Shown here: piece by piece, positions 45,676-56,460 of the stretch
Numbering within the stretch: position 1 is the first letter of the stretch
Layout: each line of letters starts with the position of its first letter
Program-made: the position numbers and the translations under genes
Assembly (NCBI GenBank): GCA_011109175.1
Contig: RDEW01000042.1
Location: 192,504-256,503, forward strand
DNA length: 64,000 nucleotides
Origin: Dicyema japonicum
Lineage: Eukaryota > Dicyemida > Rhombozoa > Dicyemidae
Direction: 5' to 3'
The notes under the pieces: generated by a model
Told to the model about the DNA's origin: nothing
Databases searched by the model: none
What the model saw: only the letters and a program-made list of their open reading frames with translations

Positions 45676-45774
45676 ATTTGGATCATTGATGGAAAGACTG
45701 GAAATTGGTGTTTTAATATCTATGGAAGGATTTCGAACACTCGGGCAATTGATTTTTGTCATTTTGTTGAATGA
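45676..45774 (+). pseudogene. Possible C-type lectin-like exon fragment
   Basis: A short open frame reads DGKTGNWCFNIYGRISNTR followed by AIDFCHFVE and a stop. The spacing of Trp-Cys-Phe, Asn, Ala and Phe-Cys resembles the first half of a C-type lectin domain, comparable with DGKCYS...SFHSC in the lectin gene at 37.7 kb. I could not close a full gene with short introns, and a SINE lies immediately downstream. It may be a broken paralogue or coincidence. Confidence 0.25.
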
Positions 45775-45829
45775 AATTTATAATTATAATTTGTTAGACT
45801 TTTATAATCTTATACAACACTGTGACCGT

Positions 45830-46068
45830 ATGGTTAAGTGTAATAAGTTACGGATCAAAATCCAGTAGGTTAAGGTTCAATTTGGTTGAAGATTCTACGC
45901 ATCTACTATGCTTCTAGGTTGACGAGTGATGCCGTCATCAGTGTTTCATCACTTGTCTTCTGGGACTCCACGAAAGATAAAAAATCAAAGAACGAAAAGT
46001 CAATAACATTTTCAATGCCTCGGATTAATTAGAAAGACTTCTAGCTTCTTAAATAAATTGTGAGTTCT
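45830..46068 (+). repeat. tRNA-derived SINE S1, copy 4 (plus strand)
   Basis: A head with TGGTTAAGTGTAATAAGTTA and GGTTAAGGTTCAATTTGG (degraded A and B boxes) precedes the core TTGACGAGTGATGCCGTCAT and a 3' part ending AAATAAATTGTG. It is the only plus-strand copy. Confidence 0.65.
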
Positions 46069-46098
46069 GGCTACGATGAGGTTTAAGTAATGGAAACA

Positions 46099-47592
46099 TT
46101 ATTACTAGGGCAAGTTGTTTCTAGCAGTTAAAAAAAATTTTTTAGCGCTAAAAAATCACAAAATCTAGCAATTATAATTATAAAAATTAGCACTTAAAAT
46201 GATAAAATCTAGCATTTAAAATTGTAAAATCTATAACTTAAAATAATAAAATATAACATTTAAATTTTATTTATTGTAATATAATAAAAGGTAATGCTTG
46301 ATATTGTCTGGATGGAAGTTCCTAACCTTTTTTAAAATATTTTTTAGCATTTTAATAGCTCTTTCAACAGATGCAGAGGATGCCTGACAGCGTGTAAGAG
46401 AAAAATAATCTTGTTGGCTAATTTTTGGTTCAGTCATTTCAATAATAGGTTTAAATCCATTTGCCTCCATTCTTTTATTTATATAATTTTTGATATTTGT
46501 CTTGTCATTATCAAAATGTAGTCCTTGTATATCATAATATGCCCTATTGATTGAGTAGTCACAACACTCCGAAAGTTTAAGAAGATCTACTATTTGCGAA
46601 TAATTTAATATGATTTCCGTTAATTGAAACTTAATATCGGATTGTTGACATGATGTTTAGCATTTGATACTAAAACTCCATCTGACTGAAATGCGTTAAC
46701 AATTTCAAAAATTATTTCAAAATTCATGAAATAATATTTCACTGCTTGAAACCAACTTCCCCATCTGCATAAATTAAGCAAAAGAATACCTAGTAACTAC
46801 CACATCAGGTGGGTATCCAACATCCTTGAACAAATTACGACGTTTTCGGTTTTTTACTGTAGCAGCTTAATACGTTAATAATTTTGTAAACTCATTAATC
46901 TTTTTTTCTGCAAGAAACTTAACCGTAATTCTGCATGAAAATCCGGACGAATGTTAATTTTAATTGTTTTAAACATTTTTTCGATCGACTCATTATTTAA
47001 TTTGTATAGCTGGATGTTTGCTTGTACAAAAGCTTCCGTGATCGTATCATTAACCGAATCTACTTTGATTGAATCATTTAATGTTGTTTAAACTGAATTA
47101 CATGAATGACATACAATTGTATTAACAAATTTATACGCATATTGTTCTGATGTTTTAAAGAAGAACGATGAGAATCAACTAAAAAATTTTTTGAACAGTT
47201 GACTTTGGATAAACAAAGAGAACAAAATAGACGGCCATTGTCAGCAATACAGAACTTATATTTGAATTCTCGAGACTATACGCTTAGCTTTATAAGCAAC
47301 GGACACTTGAGTTTTGGCATCACTAAAAATACTATATAGCGTGCTAAATTATTTTATTTAAATTATTTTATTATCATTTTATGGGTGATATTAAAATGAT
47401 TTTTTAAATGCAATTTAAATTAGCATTTAAAAAAAGTTAGCATTTAAAATTAAAAATAGCACTTATAGCATTTATAATGTATGTTCTTTTTTAACAAAAT
47501 TAAAAAATAATTATTCCAAATTCAATTTTATATTAAAATAAGTATAAAAAATAAAAATAGCATTTTAGCACTTAAATTGCCCTTAGTAATAA
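46099..47592 (-). mobile_element. hAT-like DNA transposon with degenerate transposase (minus strand)
   Basis: Ends are inverted repeats: TTATTACTAGGGCAAGTTG at the left and TTATTACTAAGGGCAATTT (reverse complement) at the right. Both ends carry subterminal repeats of the type TAGCATTTAAAAT or TAGCACTTAAAAT (46140-46260 and 47400-47580). On the minus strand the transposase order is correct: an N-terminal zinc finger (LFCSLCLSKVNCSKNFL, then SHRSSLKH) at about 47260-47140, and the C-terminal dimerisation region SSASVERAIKMLKNILKK plus NFHPDNIKHYLLLYYNK ending at 46267. Many stops lie between them, so it is inactive. No clear 8-bp target duplication is visible. Confidence 0.72.
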
Positions 47593-47870
47593 CCCTCAAT
47601 TTCTTTAACGAATGCCCAGAGAATTGTGGCAACCCCAAAAAGAGCGTTTTCCGTGTTAGAAAACTGGATCGAAGGCGATCTAAATTCCACACCTACCCCC
47701 TTGGAAGACCTAATAAGAGAAAAGGAAGCCAAACTCAACGATACAGAGGATCAATCGTCCACTGTGTGGTTGTGTTGGATCGAGGGAAGACCACCGGACG
47801 AGCTGAGAGTCTTATTGGAATTCGCCGGGATCACATAATTTCCTGTTTTGTCTTTAAAAAAGATTTCATT
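47577..47870 (+). mobile_element. LINE family A 3'-end fragment
   Basis: The frame up to 47838 reads LEDLIREKEAKLNDTEDQ and then PPDELRVLLEFAGIT, followed by GGGATCACATAATT. CGAGCTGAGAG just upstream is shared with 44440. The 5' side abuts the hAT terminus at 47592. Confidence 0.65.
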
Positions 47871-48139
47871 ACAATTTCAATTCAAGCCAGTAATAATAGC
47901 TCTCATATTTAACATTCATTTGACACGAATCGCCTAATCATGGTAAAAATCATTCATTATACCGATATGCAAACATGACAAACAAATCAACGAATTACTT
48001 TCCTATCTATCAATCACCAAACGGAGTCCGTGACATCACTTCTTATTTTTTATCTGAGCTATGTGCTATTGTCCAAAACTTGATGCTAATACAATTTCTA
48101 TTTGGATTCTCCAACAACTCCTGCTTTAATCGAAATCCA

Positions 48140-48454
48140 CTAAATTGGATTAGGATTTCCGAGTGAACGATCTGCTATTATCAGTATGACAAGTCCAGCC
48201 TCACTTGTCTCATTAAAGATCCCGACCCAGCGTCTTAGATTATCTTTGCTGAACATAACGCCCGGTGACATCTGATCTGACAGTCGTGGGTTCGAATTCG
48301 TGAGGCGAAGTGAACTTCTGGAATCTTTTAACTCCAAGTACTTTTCGTTCTGATAATTTTTCCTGCATTCAGGCATTGGGATATCTAAAGCACCACGATT
48401 CACCACTAAGTCTTTACTAAGTACATACATGTCATCTTTAATTTCTATTACCAT
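48140..48454 (-). CDS. Hypothetical 104-aa ORF
   Basis: An uninterrupted frame with reasonable amino-acid composition includes SPGVMFSKDNLRRWVGIFNE. I recognise no family. It lies between a LINE tail and an RTE-like fragment and could be retroelement-derived or a chance frame. Confidence 0.2.
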   Translation of the reverse strand: MVIEIKDDMYVLSKDLVVNRGALDIPMPECRKNYQNEKYLELKDSRSSLRLTNSNPRLSDQMSPGVMFSKDNLRRWVGIFNETSEAGLVILIIADRSLGNPNPI

Positions 48455-48539
48455 ACATAACTTTGTCCCAATAGTAGGAGCTGTTAATTAAGCACATTAT
48501 GACTTTGACCTTTGATTTGTATTGAAAGTCCATTTATCA

Positions 48540-49440
48540 CCAGATTAGTTAGTTAAAGCACATCCGCGTTACCAGTAAACACTGTTTATGGTTTCTCTGT
48601 GCCATGTTTTTCGACTAGCCTTTCCGTTATCCTTTTCCATCGCATTCGTCGTGGTACTCGCCTCCTGATTTCGTCAAGATCGTCTGCACCCATCAGTCGG
48701 CCCTCGATCACAGCACAATCCTCCTTAAGTTCCTAAGGAAGACAACTTCTTGGAAGTCCTCTGAATGGTTAAGATACAGTATAGACGAAAAATTCTTCCA
48801 TTGCGGAATTGCATGGTGTTTGTTCGCCCATTGATAGAATATGTCCAAAAAAACTCCAGCGGGTATCAAGTACGTTCAGACTTATTAGTCTACAATCAGT
48901 AAGTCTGTATAATTTATTGTTTGAGATTTTCTTTGTTAAAAGTATCCAAGTATCCTAGGAGTTTTCTTACTTGGCCTCTGTAAAACGAGTCGAGTTGTTT
49001 CATGTCTTTCTTTGATGTCCCACAAGTATCTTCGTTGTACATGAGGAATGGTCAGAGAAATCCATTATATAAGCGTATTCTCATCTTAGTAGAAATTGAT
49101 TCTTTCTCATCAAAATAGATTATAACTTTTTAAGTGCTAATATGGCAAAAATCTATCGTTATGTGATATCTTCTGAATCGCCGCGTAACGACCCGAGTTT
49201 TCGAGTGTTCCTCAACTTCTCATCAACGCAGTCACGGCCCGTATAACGATCTCGGCCAACTTTTCCGGAGAATGTCTGTACTTTCTTCCATATTTAGTTG
49301 TGATGTGTGTTGCTCAATGTTATCTTGAAGTTTTCTCCGTTTCATGGTGTTGTTTATCAGTTCCTCTGTAGCTATTCTTCGATATTTAATGTTAGCTGGA
49401 TTTTTGTATGAAATGTTAGCAAATAGTTACCGTATACATA
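48540..49440 (-). mobile_element. RTE-like LINE C-terminal fragment (family F), copy 2
   Basis: The first 300 bp match 26085-26420. Beyond that, 48840-49400 continues in the same orientation with CCAGCGGGTATCAAGTACGT-type sequence expected of the upstream C-terminal/RT thumb part, giving a longer fragment than copy 1. Minus-strand frames are short and broken. Confidence 0.6.
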
Positions 49441-49609
49441 TCCGAGCCACCGTTATCCTGTGATAACTGTTTGTTACTACTCCTCCACATGAGCGTGAGT
49501 CCACGAGCAAATTATTGTTTTTGAATTATTTTGTGACAAATTAATTATTTCAATTATTTTTATAATCAAATAAATTATATAAAATTTATATTAATATATG
49601 TTTAAAACA

Positions 49610-49765
49610 CTTCTACATTCATTGGGATTCGTCTTTAACTTTTATGCTTGTTCTGGATGCACTTGTATGAAATTGGAAGGAGTCTGTGACATTGAGAACT
49701 GGTTGCACTTAATTTAGATGTTAACTTCTTTCACAGTGTATCTGGGATTAATAATAATAATAATC
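49610..49765 (+). repeat. SINE-like repeat S2, 5'-truncated copy
   Basis: It parallels 11370-11475: TTTATGCTTGTTCTGGATG, GAACTGGTTGCACTTAATT, TTTCACAGTGTATCTGGGAT, then (TAA)n. Only the 3' half is present. Confidence 0.55.
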
Positions 49766-49934
49766 AACTTAAGAAATATGACGACCAATGAATCTATGGA
49801 GCTTTTGAATGCGCTCAATACTCTGAGCTGGACGGTTGTTGGTAACCGGCCTCCTACGTGTTTGCGAAGTCTAAGTAACTAACAAAAACCACTTCGCTGT
49901 TATCAATTGATGTTATCAATTTAACAATTTTATT

Positions 49935-52045
49935 CATTGAGAGAGACAGATAAACCTACCTCTCCGGACGTAACACTCTGCTCATCGTCGCTTTCATCAA
50001 AAATTGATTTGTCTGTCCTCTACGAAACAAGAAGCGACTATAATCCAATTGTGCTGAAGATCAAAAGAAAGGCCAACGTGATAACAATTCCTAGTAGCTA
50101 CAATTACAAATGTGCTAACTGGAAATTGTATCGTGAAATTTTAGAAGATAAAATGAAGAATTGTTACTTGGATAGCTTTATTTCTCTGGAGAATGCCATC
50201 AGCTACTTTACCCAAATAATCTTGGAAGCAAGATCAAGGGCTATACCCAAACAATACTTAAATTCGTCGAGTGGTCTAGGGAAGACGGCCTTGATTAAAG
50301 AACGAAATCGGCTTAAAAAATCTAACCGGATAACCTTGGATATGAAACTCCGGATCAGAACATTGAATAATGAAATAAAGGCAAAAGATCGAAGTGGAAT
50401 CGTGAGCTTACAATGGTGAATAGAGATCGCACTACGGGAGAGGTGTGGAAAGCTATTCGAAATGTGGCAAAAGGCGATGAAGTTTCAACAGAAGAGGATT
50501 ATGTTCAAAGTGATGTGAACAACTTAATAAAATTCTATACTAAAATTTCACACAAAGAGCACATGAAGTCTGAAGCACTTCCATCACGCAGGAAACTTTA
50601 GATAATATCAGAACCACTCTTCTTTTGTGAGAGAGAGGTGAGGGATACAATACATTCCGTAAAAACGACATACTCCCACGGACCAGATAACATTCCTGTT
50701 ATCTTATTAAAAAATCTTGGAGAAGGAGGAATCACTTTTCTAACGTCGATATTCAACCATTCAATTAATCAGAATGTGATACCGTTGTTATGGAAACAGG
50801 CTCTAATACGGCCACTACTGAAACAGGATGATCGAAAGAGGATCCAGCGTCTTTTAGACCGGTGTCACTGCTATGTTCAATGTCAAAAATTCTGGAAAGG
50901 CTTGTGCTCGGGAAAATAAAAGAATTTTTACCAGAAAAGAATTTTCAACGTGGATTCAAAAATGAGAGATCCACGTCTACATACTTGCAAACATTGACCA
51001 AATTCATTCGAGTCGGATTCACAACCATGCCGACACACTTTAAAACAGTGCTCTGCTCGATCGACATACATAAGGCTTTTGACTCAGTCTCGAGAAATAT
51101 TCTATCGAGAAAAATATTTCAATCGGAGATCCCAGGGAAGCTAAAGCTTTGGATTATTAACTTCCTAAGTGGATGAAGGGGACGTGTTTGCCTCGGAGGT
51201 CTGAAATCAATCTCACGGCTCCTCCCAAACGGAATCTCTTAAGGATCTCATTTATCCCCTGCTCTGTTTAACCTCTTTCTGGCTGATATCCCGAGTCTTG
51301 AATCTGAGAATGATGTTCTACTATCTATGCGGATGATATTGTGTTGGCTTCGCGAAATCAGGACATCCAGAGGCCTTCTGAAAGAATACAAATTAACCTG
51401 GACAGGCTTAATACCTGGATAATGGAAAAGCGGCTCGTGGTGAATGCAGAGAAGTCGTCTACGTCACTATTTACCTCTGACAAAAGATTGGGAAAGAAGA
51501 CAGTCACTTTGAAGTTAAACGAGGTCGGCATCCCTTTTCACAGATGTCAAAGGATCTTGGGTGTAACAATTGATATGCATCTCTGTTTAACACCTCACGT
51601 AGAAAACATTCTATTGAAATGCGAGAAGAAACTGAATGTATTGAAAAGTTTATCAAGAATATGGAAGAGTGGTACTCACCCAGTCTTGATGAACGTATAC
51701 AAACAATACATCGAGCCATGTTTCTCATATGCATGCGCCTCGTGGAGTCCGTCCATATCTTGGACAAATATGAGGAAAATTGAGGAAATGCTAAAGAGGG
51801 CTTACAGAGTAACGGAACGTTGGATTGGTGAAGATCATCGAGCCGGATCTACGCCTCTGAAAGCCCTTATGAGACATGAATCCAGATCACTGGAAATTGC
51901 CCCTGAAAATTCAGGCAGCCGTCCTGTACGTTCATGCGCGGGCACGAAAGAAGAACGACGGGCAAAGATGAAGTCATTGTTAAAATGCATCGGGATCACG
52001 TGATAATTAGTTTTGTTTTACCGTGGTCTTGGGTTAAATAAATAA
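49935..52045 (+). mobile_element. Jockey/CR1-like LINE (family A), best-preserved RT half
   Basis: It is truncated inside the endonuclease (SPDVTLCSSSLSSKIDLS, then TRSDYNPIVLKI). Frames then encode the linker (49937-50419, 50413-50601) and RT: SHGPDNIPVILLKN, RLVLGKIKEFLPEKNFQRGF, VLCSIDIHKAFDSVSRNILS, a broken box B near 51220, and YADDIVLASRNQ. A 220-aa thumb/C-terminal frame (51341-52003) follows with RILGVTIDMHLCLTPHV and YACASWSPSISWTN, ending LKCIGIT. Frame changes lie near 50600, 50880, 51180 and 51335. The tail GGGATCACGTGATAATTAG, then GTGGTCTTGGGTTAAATAAA, ends near 52045. Confidence 0.88.
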
Positions 52046-52165
52046 AATAAATTAGTATTTTAATGAACGCATTAAAAATGAAAAATTGTCGCAGTCATTA
52101 AACAAAAAAATAACTGTATATTTGTCTAGCCGCAAAAAAATCCGTGGGACGCGTTGAGAACCACA
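52046..52165. mobile_element. Right terminus of a hAT-like element
   Basis: ATCCGTGGGACGCGTTGAGA continues ACCACAG at 52141-52167. Its reverse complement starts CTGTGGTTCTCAACGCG, a typical hAT end. The left end is not identified; the element may have been cut by the LINE tail. Confidence 0.45.
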
Positions 52166-52169
52166 GCTC

Positions 52170-53087
52170 TAGATATTGCTCAGTCGCCATGAAATCGAAA
52201 TTTGGAATGAAAAGTATACTAACTAACCCGACGGAATGCAATTTATTTCATTTGTTGTCGACACTTTCACTGCCATGTTGTTCTCGACAGCGGAATTTCT
52301 GAATCGACGTTAGGGTTAAATTTCCTCATTTTGGGCGATCTTCATGAACCTCGATGGATTTTCGATTAATTTCTATAGCTATGTTGAGAAACAATATAAA
52401 GGGGTTCCGCCATCTTCATTTAATTTATAGAAAGCCCTGAATAGAGTATTAAATGCACAGAAACATCCATCACGCTTTTCGACTTCAATCCTCCTTTTGC
52501 TATCAAAGATCCGACGGGATGTAGGATAAAAAGCCATTTGGCCCTACGACCCATTGTTTCGCTGTTACAAAAGATAAGTATAAATCAGCGTTATTATTTT
52601 ATATTACTCCATTAGAGCTCTTCACCATTTGTATTCACTCATTTAAAAATACTTGTCCAAAGTATATCACCTTAATGATAAGCACACTAAATAAACTCAC
52701 TAAATAACTATAGAAATTTTTTTTAAGTTTATTATGCAAACAGTCCAGATTGCTTTGAACAGTCTGTGCAGTCTTCTCTAGTGATTCACTTAACTAGAAA
52801 AATTAAACAATCTCAAACAGTCTCGATGACTAATTTCTGAGACGATGAGTATAAGACAGCTGTTCAAAATGAGAATTCAGTTGCCATACCAACTGAAAAA
52901 AAAAAAATAAAAATCGATATAAACCTTTGTTGTGTAATTCCTTAAGGTTTAAAAACCGTTTAGCTGTCAACGACAAATTTAGCGGATTCGTGGTTAATTC
53001 AGCAACCTACAAATATTGATTAATTATAAATTTTTTATATATTATTAAAATCAAAAATACACTAATCAAGTTTAAATTTTTGAATAA
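52170..53087. other. AT-rich spacer, nothing recognised
   Basis: No coding signal. It contains the 3' flank of the dynamitin-like gene. Confidence 0.4.
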
Positions 53088-53957
53088 TTAACCCTTTGCT
53101 GTGATGGCGTGCTTTACTTTGTCATCAAAATTTTGTAGTTTCATCTCAAATTCAACCACTTTCTCATCCTTGATCAAGTCAACGATACTTTTTATCTTGT
53201 ACACCGACTGGTATAGCGAATTACAGTTGAATTTGGCCATTAGGCTAACATGAAGATAATTCTTTAAGAAAACCACCAAATCATCTGATTTTACACCCAA
53301 AACTGTTTCCAGAGCATTTAGACGTTTTTCTAAGTCGAAAAACTTCAAAAAATACATTTGGTTACTTTAGCAGTTTCGGCTGCGTTGATTTTATTTTCCG
53401 GCTTAGATCCCCCGGCTTTTTCAAGGGACTGGCTAACAGTAGGGCATGAAGTGAATTCAGAAGGAGCTTTAGTGGAGATGCTCATAGGCTTCGAAAGGAC
53501 TCTTGGAGTTGTTTCAACAATTGAATGAGAGTGGTGTCATTATCGCTCTTAAAATTATGATTTGTAGTCACTTGCTTGAGGATCTGGGACAGTTCATCAA
53601 TTTCGTGTTTTATTCGATCGTAATGCCACTTTAATTTTTTAGGCGGAATTTTTCATCCTTTTTTATTTAAATTATTACTTGTGGACAGCTGTCCTTTATT
53701 AAGGAAAAGTCAATTTTGTCTAAAGTAATGATTAAATGAACCAATTTTCCCGCATTAAAGTCGAGAGCCTCATTCATGTTGATTGAAGTGTCTATGACAT
53801 CATCGCTTGCATGCTTTAGGTAATTTGATATATTACTGTCTCCTCTTGTTGACGACAATCCTGACTTGCATTTCCTGTTATCTCAAATAAGTCGGAGCCA
53901 TCCTCATATATTATTTTATTGTTATTAATGTACCAGGTAAGGCAGTTCGATCATCAT
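53088..53957 (-). CDS. DCTN2-like: Dynactin subunit 2 (dynamitin)-like protein, six exons
   Basis: Exons 53957-53934, 53902-53866, 53842-53679, 53628-53501, 53480-53366 and 53342-53088 (723 nt) close in frame to 240 aa. Introns are 31, 23, 50, 20 and 23 nt, all GT-AG. Splicing creates family-like stretches: SCPQWHYDRIKHEIDEL aligns without gaps to the ETPQQKYQRLLHEVQEL region of dynamitin, and AETAKFFDLEKRLNALE aligns to AAKVAELEKRLTELE. Both regions are coiled-coil. Dynamitin is the shoulder subunit linking dynein to dynactin in the cytoplasm. The protein is much shorter than the usual about 400 aa: the last about 130 residues are missing after VKHAITAKG, and the N-terminal YETSDLPE-type motif is only loosely matched. 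The 53577-53554 interval (24 nt, GT-AG, in frame) could be exon or a sixth intron. Confidence 0.66.
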
Positions 53958-54255
53958 TGAATTTAAATTACTATTTTTTATTTTGTTGATTAATTTTTTA
54001 TTATTAAAATCTTACTCTAAATTAATTACATTAAAACTACAAACCAGTTTTAAAGATATTTCTTTCTCATTAAAACAAACCTAAAGAAGATCACTCTAAC
54101 TCATGCTAATGAGATGGACTCCAGATCTTAGAGATTAGTTTAACTAGTACACTTCTATTTTATATTGTAAGTGAACAGTTTCGCTTTTTAAGACCAAAAC
54201 CGATTAGGATGGGAGTCAATGGTGATCTCATTTTCTAACAATTTAGGAATTATCC
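53958..54255. other. Short intergenic interval between two minus-strand genes
   Basis: About 300 bp of AT-rich DNA. If both neighbours are real, it holds the promoter of the dynamitin-like gene and the 3' end of the next. Confidence 0.4.
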
Positions 54256-54631
54256 TCAAATGGTCGACCGGCAACTGTCTTTCGGAACAGCTTTTAGGAA
54301 TGTGCACATTCGATCTCTGTATCTTTTTTCATAGTTATCTGTGTTTCTATACATGAACAGGAATGTTATGAATGGTCTTTTGGTTTGTTGAAAACAAGAT
54401 ACAAAGCATTTCGTTGAACTGAGTCTGTTTTTTTGGTCATCGAAAAAAAGAGGGAAAGTCTCTAGGCAGATCTCAATTATAGTGTTGTACATCTTCTCAT
54501 TTCGCAAAACATCATCGTTAATACATGCCACTTGTGGATTTAACTGAATGGATTTTCAGGTTGTTAAGCTACTTAAAGACAGAACCCCATTTGAAGACGG
54601 AAATCAGGCTTTCCGGTAAGTGATGAACCAT
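54256..54631 (-). CDS. Uncharacterised protein, two exons with a 37-nt intron
   Basis: Exon 54631-54581 (MVHHLPESLISVFKWGS) joins exon 54543-54256 through a GT-AG interval of 37 nt (54580-54544) to give 112 aa. The second part includes LNPQVACINDDVLRNEKM, ICLETFPLFFDDQ and STKCFVSCFQQTKRPFITF, ending PKDSCRSTI. Composition is protein-like, with many charged residues and six cysteines, and no retroelement motif is seen. I do not recognise the family. Without splicing the exon 2 frame has no upstream ATG. Further exons may exist. Confidence 0.38.
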
Positions 54632-55789
54632 TGGAGAAGCAAGGGATTTTATTCAAGTCAAAAGTCCGTCTGTAGTCACGATTTAGTTATCCACTTTGAC
54701 AAAGAAAACTTTGTTAAGAAATAAAGGACCAGAAGCTAAAAATGTCCTGCTGCAAAAATTAACTAACGGTCATACTTTTCTAAATTTTCTATGACAAATT
54801 TAAAAATTATGGATTGTCACATTAATTTTCCCAATTTGCAAGTTTATTACTAAAGAAAATTTCATTATTATTATTAAAATGATAAAATCTCAACAAAATT
54901 GAGATTTTCCTCCAAAAGAGGTATTCTCCAAGTTTGGGTTTCTTCAAAAAGAGGTCGGACTGCACTACTAGCAAAATTCATAGATTCCTATATATGTAGC
55001 TTCACACAGATGATCCCCCATATAATTTGTGAATCAAACATTTTTTTTCATTGTCTACTATCGATGTCTTGACTCAAGATTATTGTAATTTATGTCGTTA
55101 GTATCTTCCCGAAGACCAAGTCAAACGCCTTCTCGATATCAATGTTGTCTTTTCGAAAAATGTTTTGGCATACCACAACAGTATACAATATTTTATTCAA
55201 CATATTTTTGCCTTAAATACTTAGACTATGAAAAAAAACATAAAACTTGACCGTTCTAAATAATTTATGTCGTACTTCAATGTCACAAAGTTATATGCTA
55301 ACGGGGAGTAGAAAACAAAATATATTGGACAAAGGCTGTATAATTTATATGATTAAATAAGGCGAGTTTATGTAAAAAAACAAATCATAGCTAAAATTAT
55401 GTATTTTTTATCCTCCCATGTACTACCCGTGAATCTGTAAATTCGATAATAAATTAGAGCATCAGATAGTTCATAATTTATAAACCATTGATTTATGACG
55501 TCCGAGAGGCAAAAGGTTATATTCCGCTTGAGAGATATTCCATAGTTACAAGACCTTCAATTTCCATGATCTTTATCTTTTGCAAGTGATAAGGTTTTCA
55601 TGATATTTTTCCATGACTTGAATGTTTAATTAACCCAAGAGACAGGGTGAAAGACTGAAATCTAACATCTTTTGGATTTATTCCCTATTAGTTAATGCCT
55701 CATAGGCCGTTTTATCATACAACAATACGTGACTAGAAACGTCTCGACAGGCAAGTCGATTTCAACATGAATGCACGGATATCTGAAAG
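54632..55789. other. AT-rich region with a possible RT relic
   Basis: On the minus strand at 55090-55150 a short stretch reads NIDIEKAFDLV, the form of RT box A in family A LINEs. Otherwise nothing is recognised. Confidence 0.35.
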
Positions 55790-56460
55790 AGATGGACTCG
55801 GATTACTTCTGTGGAATGGATCATGGAGTTGGGAAGGTGGAAGAGGTCTTTATGGGGTTGGTTTTAATGACGAGGAGGAGTGTTGCTCACATGTTAGCTG
55901 AAAGTCATTAGTGGGTCAAATGTGACACCCAGTTTTTTGGTAGAATTTGTGGAGGCGATTGTTATTCCACTTAGAGTCTATGGAGGTGCCGAGTAAGTCA
56001 ATCTTCTGTTGTAAGTAAAGATCATAAATCACGACTTTTCAGGACTTGTGTGTAGTTGGTTCCTCGTAAGCCAACAGTTTAGGCTATCCAGTGAATCTTG
56101 TAAGCGGGTATCCGCTGTGTGGATGCATTGGTCTCTTGTTCCTAGGATTAAATCGTCGGTGTAAGCAAGAATAAGGCATCGTCGCAACTGTAGGAAGGCA
56201 TGTCGCTCATGAATAGGTTGAATAGACTTTGGAGAGAAGTGGATCTTTGCGGGATACTGTTTGGTAGAAATTTAGTGATTAAAGATGTGGAATGGGAGAT
56301 TACTCTTCCTATTCGTTCGTTGAGAAAGTTAACGAAATTTTCAGGTTGTTCGGAATGTTAGACCCATAAATCTTCCTAGTGAGCAGCTTCCTCGGTATTG
56401 AGTCAAAAGCTTTTTATATGTCAATGGAACACATGATGGTTTTTTGATGCCGAGGTTTGC
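55790..56460 (-). mobile_element. Jockey/CR1-like LINE RT fragment, minus strand
   Basis: From 56450 down, the minus strand encodes IDI-KAFDSIPRKLLTRKIY (box A), a NFLNERIG-like stretch, LQSLFNLFMSDMPSYS (box B), then a box C relic and thumb. The order matches family A with several stops. Confidence 0.65.

Noticed and set aside
54940-56460. Reading the GC-richer minus-strand region as a host gene
   Set aside because: Box A and box B of a family A reverse transcriptase are recognisable, so it is LINE debris.
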